From NCBI RefSeq assembly GCF_001567565.1, contig NZ_LSSW01000033.1, positions 62,001 through 126,000 of the forward strand: a DNA stretch of 64,000 bases, written 5' to 3'. Source of the DNA: Ectopseudomonas composti. GTDB lineage: Bacteria; Pseudomonadota; Gammaproteobacteria; Pseudomonadales; Pseudomonadaceae. Below, piece by piece: positions 59,735 to 64,000 of the stretch (positions are counted from its first letter, which is position 1; every line of letters starts with the position of its first letter). The notes beneath the pieces were generated by a model. It worked only from the letters and a program-made list of their open reading frames with translations. It did not search any database and had not been told where the DNA came from. A program made the position numbers and the translations under genes.

Positions 59735-61001
59735 ACCAAATCGGCAGGGTGTAGCCGACGATTACACGGTTCTCGTCCGCGTCGCGGGCGAAGTCGGAGC
59801 GGAAGCTGGCGTTGCGCACACGTACGTAAAGGTCCTTGAGCGGGCCGTTCTGCACGACGTACTTGAACTCGATGTCACGTTCCCATTCGCCGCCACGGTC
59901 ATCGGAGCCGGCGACGCGAGCATCGTCACCGCGAATGTAGCGGGTCATGAAGGTCAGCCCGGGAACACCGATGCTGGCGAAGTTGTAATCATAGCGGGCC
60001 TGCCAGGAGCGCTCGTCGGCGTTGGCGAAGTCATTGATCTGCACGAAGTTGGCCAGGAACGGGTCGCTGCCATCGATGTAGGCAAAGCCGGTGTCGCCGC
60101 TCATGTCCTGGAACCCCAGGCCGAACTTGTGCGCGCCCAGGCCGTAGCTGACCATGCCGTTGATGGCGCGGTTGTCGACCTTGCCGGCCTTGGCAGCACC
60201 GCTGTCGCGGCTGTAGATCAGGCGCAGGTCGCTGCTCAGGGTACCGGGGCCGATCTTGTGGCTGGTGAGCAGGCCGAGGAAGTGCTGGCGATAGATGTCG
60301 TCAAGGTCGGCGAAGTAGTAACGGCCGGTGAGACCGGGGGCGAACTTGTAGTCGACACCGGCCAGATCGAGGTGGTCAGCCTGGATGCCACCGGCAAAGC
60401 GGCGGTTCTTGCTGTTGAGCACCAAGTCTTCTTCGTCGGTCGAGGCGCGGTCGATGACCTTGTCCAGACGACCGCCAGTGAAGGTCAGACCTTCCAGCTC
60501 GGAGGAGGTCAGCAGCCCCCCTTCGAAGACTTGCGGCAGCAGGCGACTGTCGCTGGCCTTGACCACCGGCAGCTCGGGAACATGCGAGCCATAGCGGAAC
60601 TCGGTGGCGGAGACCTTGACCTTGGCCGTCAGACCTACGCGGCCGAATTCGTCGGCGGAGCGACCGTCGTCATGCACGGGCAGCAGGTCGGTGCCAGTGC
60701 GGCCGCGGCCGGAGTCGAGCTTGAGGCCGAGCAGGCCCATGGCGTCCAGGCCGAAGCCGACGGTTCCTTCGGTGAAGCCGGACTGCAGATCGAGGCGAAA
60801 ACCCTGGCCCCATTCTTCGCGCTTGTTCTGACCGTCGAACTGACGGAAGTCGCGATTCAGGTAGATATTGGTGGCAGTCAGGCTGGCTGTGCTGTCTTCG
60901 ATGAAGGCGGCGTTGGCAAGAGGGGCAGCGCCGATAGCGGCGATTGCCAGGCAGAGCAGGCGGACAGGCGGCAGGGCCTGGCGTGAGGCTGCGAGCATCA
61001 T
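59733..61001 (-). CDS. opdH: OprD-family porin, OpdH-like tricarboxylate channel
   Basis: 422 aa outer-membrane beta-barrel of the OprD family (Pseudomonas OpdH admits cis-aconitate and other tricarboxylates). Sec signal ends APLANA, mature start AFIEDSTASLTATNIYLNRDF. Typical OprD blocks are WQARYDYNFASIGVPGLTFM and a final aromatic YTLPIW. Start at 61001 (GGAG upstream, 5 bases) rather than the adjacent ATG at 60998. Divergent from tctDE, which presumably control it. First gene of the opdH-tctC-tctB-tctA-abrB operon. Confidence 0.92.
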   Translation of the reverse strand: MMLAASRQALPPVRLLCLAIAAIGAAPLANAAFIEDSTASLTATNIYLNRDFRQFDGQNKREEWGQGFRLDLQSGFTEGTVGFGLDAMGLLGLKLDSGRGRTGTDLLPVHDDGRSADEFGRVGLTAKVKVSATEFRYGSHVPELPVVKASDSRLLPQVFEGGLLTSSELEGLTFTGGRLDKVIDRASTDEEDLVLNSKNRRFAGGIQADHLDLAGVDYKFAPGLTGRYYFADLDDIYRQHFLGLLTSHKIGPGTLSSDLRLIYSRDSGAAKAGKVDNRAINGMVSYGLGAHKFGLGFQDMSGDTGFAYIDGSDPFLANFVQINDFANADERSWQARYDYNFASIGVPGLTFMTRYIRGDDARVAGSDDRGGEWERDIEFKYVVQNGPLKDLYVRVRNASFRSDFARDADENRVIVGYTLPIW

Positions 61002-61011
61002 GTGGTCTCCG

Positions 61012-61022
61012 TTTTTGTTCTT
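61012..61022 (-). promoter_or_regulatory. A-rich Hfq/Crc-like motif at the opdH ribosome site
   Basis: On the minus strand AAGAACAAAAA sits just before the GGAG of opdH. AAGAACAA (61022-61015) is an exact AANAANAA match and AACAAAAA gives a second register. Hfq/Crc bound here would cover the ribosome site. Confidence 0.55.
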
Positions 61023-61029
61023 GTCGCCA

Positions 61030-61047
61030 CTTGGCACCACTGCCAAG
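61030..61047. promoter_or_regulatory. Hairpin in the opdH leader
   Basis: CTTGGCA (61030-61036) and TGCCAAG (61041-61047) form a perfect 7-bp stem with a CCAC loop in the DNA or the opdH mRNA leader. It could be a protein-binding palindrome or a structural element of the leader. Confidence 0.45.
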
Positions 61048-61098
61048 TCGCTTGAGCAGGTGGATCGAGCCACCTTGCAATGATGCTATGAGCGCAAG

Positions 61099-61135
61099 CT
61101 TTCACTAGGCTTTCATGGGCGAAAGAATTTCACGG
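61099..61135. promoter_or_regulatory. Candidate TctD direct repeats
   Basis: CTTTCA occurs at 61099-61104 and 61110-61115, exactly 11 bp apart, followed by a related ATTTCA at 61127-61132. OmpR-type regulators bind tandem direct repeats of about this period. Located in the 264-bp opdH/tctD divergent gap. Assignment to TctD is inference. Confidence 0.4.
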
Positions 61136-61265
61136 CGCTATTCGCGGCGTTTTGACGAGGCGGGCGAGGCCGTGTGAATTCGCTGCTTTGGCAATTGGGC
61201 AATTCACAGCGGCTGCCGGGGCGCTACACTGCGCGCCTTTGACGATGCTGCAGTTGGAGGTAGTG

Positions 61266-61937
61266 GTGCGGATTCTGCTGGTCGAAGACCATCCGCAATT
61301 GGCGGAAAGCGTGGCCCAGGCGCTGAAAGGCGCCGGTTGGACCGTGGACGTTCTGCACGACGGCGTTGCCGCTGACCTTGCGCTTTGCAGCGAAGAGTAC
61401 GCCTTGGCAATCCTCGATATCGGTCTGCCGCGTCTGGACGGTTTCGCGGTGCTGTCACGTCTGCGTGGCCGTGGCCAGACTCTGCCTGTGCTGATGTTGA
61501 CTGCGCGCGGCGAGGTCAAGGATCGCGTGCATGGCCTCAACCTCGGCGCCGATGACTATCTGGCCAAGCCCTTCGAGTTGACCGAGCTTGAGGCGCGGGT
61601 CAAGGCGCTGTTGCGGCGTAGCGTGCTCGGGGGGGAGCAACTGCAGCGCTGTGGCGATCTGGTCTACGACCTTGGCGCGCGCCGCTTCAGCCTCAAGGGT
61701 GACGCGCTCAGCCTGACCGCGCGTGAGCAGGCCGTGCTGGAGGCGATGATCGCCAGGCCGGGCAGGGTGATGAGCAAGGAGCAGCTGGCGGCGCAGGTAT
61801 TTGGTCTGGACGAGGATGCCAGTCCGGACGCCATCGAGATCTACATCCATCGCTTGCGCAAGAAACTCGAGGGCAATGCAGTACGCATCGTCACGTTTCG
61901 CGGCTTGGGCTACCTGCTGGAGGCCGTCGAGGCATGA
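61266..61937 (+). CDS. tctD: TctD, response regulator for tricarboxylates
   Basis: 223 aa OmpR/PhoB-type regulator. Receiver domain with acidic pocket E7/D8, phospho-acceptor D51 (LAILDIGLPRLDG), Thr in LMLTARGE and Lys in AKPFEL. DNA-binding winged helix at 125-220 (DAIEIYIHRLRKKLEGN). GTG start at 61266 with GGAGG five bases upstream. ATGA overlap with tctE. Divergent from opdH, the target expected from other Pseudomonas. Confidence 0.92.
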   Translation: MRILLVEDHPQLAESVAQALKGAGWTVDVLHDGVAADLALCSEEYALAILDIGLPRLDGFAVLSRLRGRGQTLPVLMLTARGEVKDRVHGLNLGADDYLAKPFELTELEARVKALLRRSVLGGEQLQRCGDLVYDLGARRFSLKGDALSLTAREQAVLEAMIARPGRVMSKEQLAAQVFGLDEDASPDAIEIYIHRLRKKLEGNAVRIVTFRGLGYLLEAVEA

Positions 61938-63331
61938 GTCGTGGCGTCAGCTTGCGCGGGCGTTTGCTGCGACGCCTGGCCCTGCTGCTGTCGCTGATCC
62001 TGCTGCTGAGCAGTATCAGCGCCTACTGGAGTGCGCGTCGCGCAGCCGACACCGCCTATGACCGTACGCTGCTGGCGTCGGCGCGGGCGGTCGCCGACGG
62101 TCTATACGCCGAGGACGGCCGGCTGCGCGCCAATGTTCCCTACGTGGCACTGGATACCTTCGCGTACGACAGTGCCGGGCGCATCTACTACCAAGTGCTC
62201 GACCCGCAGGGCAATCAGGTTTCCGGTTACGAGGATCTGCCGCCGCCGCCGCCGGGCACGCCACGCACCGATGATTATCCGGCGCTGGCGCACTTCTACG
62301 ATGCCGAGTACCGCAATCAGGGCATACGCGTGGTCAGCTTTCTGCAGCCAGTCAGTGATCCACAGCTCAACGGTATTGCCGAAATCCGCGTGGCGGAAAC
62401 GCAGGGCGCGCGCGAGCGGATGGCCCGTGAACTGTTGATTGGCACCCTGTGGCGCATGGGCCTGCTGTCGGTCAGCGCGCTGCTGCTGGTGTGGCTGGCC
62501 GTGAACCTGGCCTTGCGGCCGCTGGAGGCATTGCGCCGGGAGGTGGCCGAGCGGGCCAGCGACGATCTGCAGCCGCTGCCGGACGGCGATCTGCCCCGTG
62601 AGGTGCTGCCGCTGGTGGCAACGCTGAACCAGTTCAACGAGCGCTTGCAGGGGTTGTTCGAGCGCCAGTCGCAGTTCATCGCCGATGCGGCGCATGAGTT
62701 GCGTACGCCGCTGGCAGCGCTCAAGGCTCGTATCGCTCTGGGCTTGCGCGCCGAACAGCCCGAGGAGTGGCGCAGCACCTTGGAGCAGGTGGCGCAGCAG
62801 GGCGATCGGCTGACGTCGCTGGCCAACCAATTGCTGTCCCTGGCGCGTATCGAGAGCGGTGCGCGAGCTATCACCGAGGGCGGCGCGCAGCGTATCGATC
62901 TCAGCTTGCTGGCGCGTGAGCTGGGTCTGGCCATGGCCCCTCTGGCCCATGCCCGTGGTGTCGCACTGGCGCTGGAGGCTGATCAGCCGGTCTGGATCGA
63001 CGGCGAGCCGACGCTACTCAACGAACTGCTGAATAACCTGCTGGACAACGCGTTGGCGCACACGCCGGCCGGCGGCAATCTGGTTATCCGCGTCCTGGCT
63101 CCGGCGTTGCTGGAGGTCGAGGACGATGGGCCGGGGATTCCTGAGGCCGAGCACGAGAAAGTCTTCGAGCGTTTCTACCGGCGCAGCAACCTGGGCAGTG
63201 GTGCGGGCCTGGGCCTGGCCATCGTTGGCGAGATCTGTCGTGCTCATCAGGCTCGGGTCAGCCTGCATCAGGTGCAGCCGCATGGTCTGCGGGTGCGTGT
63301 CGAGTTTCCGCCTTCAGTGGTTGAGGCTTAG
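61934..63331 (+). CDS. tctE: TctE, sensor histidine kinase
   Basis: 465 aa. Two transmembrane helices (about 11-33 and 176-196) enclose a periplasmic sensor of about 140 residues with a Pro-rich loop (DLPPPPPGTP). A short HAMP-like link, H-box with phospho-His 254 (DAAHELRTPLAAL), and the ATPase with N-box NELLNNLLDNALAHTPAGG, DDGPGIP and GLGLAIVGEI. Senses tricarboxylates and phosphorylates TctD. Overlaps the opposing gene by 18 bp at the 3' end. Confidence 0.93.
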   Translation: MSRGVSLRGRLLRRLALLLSLILLLSSISAYWSARRAADTAYDRTLLASARAVADGLYAEDGRLRANVPYVALDTFAYDSAGRIYYQVLDPQGNQVSGYEDLPPPPPGTPRTDDYPALAHFYDAEYRNQGIRVVSFLQPVSDPQLNGIAEIRVAETQGARERMARELLIGTLWRMGLLSVSALLLVWLAVNLALRPLEALRREVAERASDDLQPLPDGDLPREVLPLVATLNQFNERLQGLFERQSQFIADAAHELRTPLAALKARIALGLRAEQPEEWRSTLEQVAQQGDRLTSLANQLLSLARIESGARAITEGGAQRIDLSLLARELGLAMAPLAHARGVALALEADQPVWIDGEPTLLNELLNNLLDNALAHTPAGGNLVIRVLAPALLEVEDDGPGIPEAEHEKVFERFYRRSNLGSGAGLGLAIVGEICRAHQARVSLHQVQPHGLRVRVEFPPSVVEA

Positions 63332-64000
63332 CGGCTGCTGAATTTCCAGCAGGTACTGGGACAGCTTGCCGCTTTCGCGCAGCTGGCGCAGGCCGCGATT
63401 GAAACGCTGCATCAGTTCGGCATTGCCGGCTACCTGGCGCGACAGCAGCAGGTGTAGGCTGTCGCTGCGCAGGGGCGTGCGGTGAAAACTCAGGCGCTGG
63501 CGCTCGGCGGCGCTGAATTTCTGATAGAGCAGGTCGAAGCCCACCACCTTGTCCACGGGAAACAGGTCGATACGCCCGGCCAGCAGTTGGCGTAAGCCCT
63601 GCTCGTCGCCATTGAGGCGCGTGACCTTGAGTTCGCCGGCGGCTTCGGCGCGTTGGAACGCCTCGCCGTAGTCATAACCACGCGTACCGGCGATGCGCAG
63701 GTCACGCAGATCCTCGACAGTGTTCCAGTCAAAGGCATCAGCCTTGCGGTGAAACAGGTAGTAACCGCTTTCGACTACCGGCTCGCTGATATGAAAGCGC
63801 TGCTCGCGCTCGGGGTTGGCCAGCCAGACGGCGCTGCCGTCGCGCTGGCCTTGCTCGGCCATCTTCAGTGAACGTGCCCAGGGGTGAAATTCCCATTGCA
63901 CGTCTATTCCCTGCAGTGCAAACGCCTCGACCACGATGCGCGAGGCCACGCCATGGTGGGGCAGGGTTTCACCGAGGTAGGGTGGCCACTCGCCGTTGGT
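63314..64000 (-). CDS. Periplasmic solute-binding protein, partial
   Basis: About 229 C-terminal residues of an SBP_bac_3-type protein (polar amino acid or similar ligand) that enters from the right edge; its start and signal lie outside the window. Visible segments: EWPPYLGETLPHHGVASRIV at the edge, WARSLKMAEQGQRDGSAVWL, LRIAGTRGYDYGEAF and LLAGRIDLFPVDK. Many such orphan proteins are amino-acid sensors or ABC receptors. It converges with tctE and overlaps its last 18 bp. Confidence 0.82.
   Translation of the reverse strand, partial: TNGEWPPYLGETLPHHGVASRIVVEAFALQGIDVQWEFHPWARSLKMAEQGQRDGSAVWLANPEREQRFHISEPVVESGYYLFHRKADAFDWNTVEDLRDLRIAGTRGYDYGEAFQRAEAAGELKVTRLNGDEQGLRQLLAGRIDLFPVDKVVGFDLLYQKFSAAERQRLSFHRTPLRSDSLHLLLSRQVAGNAELMQRFNRGLRQLRESGKLSQYLLEIQQPLSLNH

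Noticed and set aside
1..64000. tRNA, rRNA, prophage or transposon
   Set aside because: I found no cloverleaf, rRNA-like sequence, integrase, transposase or phage gene by eye. A dedicated scan (tRNAscan, ISfinder) would be decisive and was not possible here.

Overview
The window is GC-rich, densely packed chromosomal DNA from a gammaproteobacterium that is almost certainly a Pseudomonas, most likely of the P. mendocina/oleovorans (Ectopseudomonas) type. The genus call rests on a QuiP-type acylase, an OprD/OpdH-family porin, the NrtR-pncA-pncB-nadE arrangement, fused Pha-type MrpAB antiporters, Pseudomonas REP-like hairpins, and Hfq/Crc-like A-rich motifs in front of carbon-uptake genes. The species-group call is an inference. 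I see no rRNA, tRNA, CRISPR array, prophage, integrase or insertion sequence.

Layout. 1-4179 (minus): rnfD (cut by the window edge), rnfC, rnfB, rnfA of the Rnf ion-pumping ferredoxin:NAD oxidoreductase. 4304-9866: a DUF4349 lipoprotein, metG, apbC, a repeat-bearing gap, a cold-shock protein and dcd. 9922-13434: the NAD salvage operon pncA-pncB-nadE with its divergent repressor gene nrtR and a perfect palindromic operator. 13682-23830: an envelope-rich stretch with the acylase quiP, a DUF2489/SEC-C/LEA2 group, unknown and lipoprotein genes, ychJ, a DUF6231 gene, two tandem OmpA-like lipoproteins, a DUF1145 membrane protein, a secreted collagen-like protein and a CopD-like membrane protein. 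23970-26114: dinG.

26118-31878 (minus) and 39560-45290 (plus) are two complete six-gene Pha/Mrp cation:proton antiporter operons in opposite orientation. They bracket a core of esterase, OmpA lipoprotein, pdxH and a cdaR-gntP-glycerate kinase module for (sugar) acid use, plus a glycine-zipper lipoprotein. 45400-50709: GNAT acetyltransferase, FAD protein, MFS exporter, lipoprotein and an RluA-type pseudouridine synthase.

50779-63331 is a 12.5-kb tricarboxylate utilisation locus. tctDE (plus) encode a two-component system and diverge from opdH-tctC-tctB-tctA-abrB (minus: outer-membrane porin, binding protein, tripartite transporter and an AbrB-family membrane protein). After a terminator, tcuR-tcuA-tcuB and a second tctC follow in the same direction. 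The logic would be outer-membrane entry (OpdH), periplasmic capture (TctC), uptake (TctAB), then oxidation of tricarballylate to cis-aconitate (TcuAB). The window ends inside a periplasmic solute-binding protein gene.

Most of the window is conserved core genome. The parts most worth a second look are the three exact AANAANAA motifs upstream of gntP, tctC and opdH, the duplicated Pha antiporters, the second tctC attached to tcuAB, the collagen-like exoprotein, a possible small RNA next to quiP, and a structured intergenic repeat after apbC.
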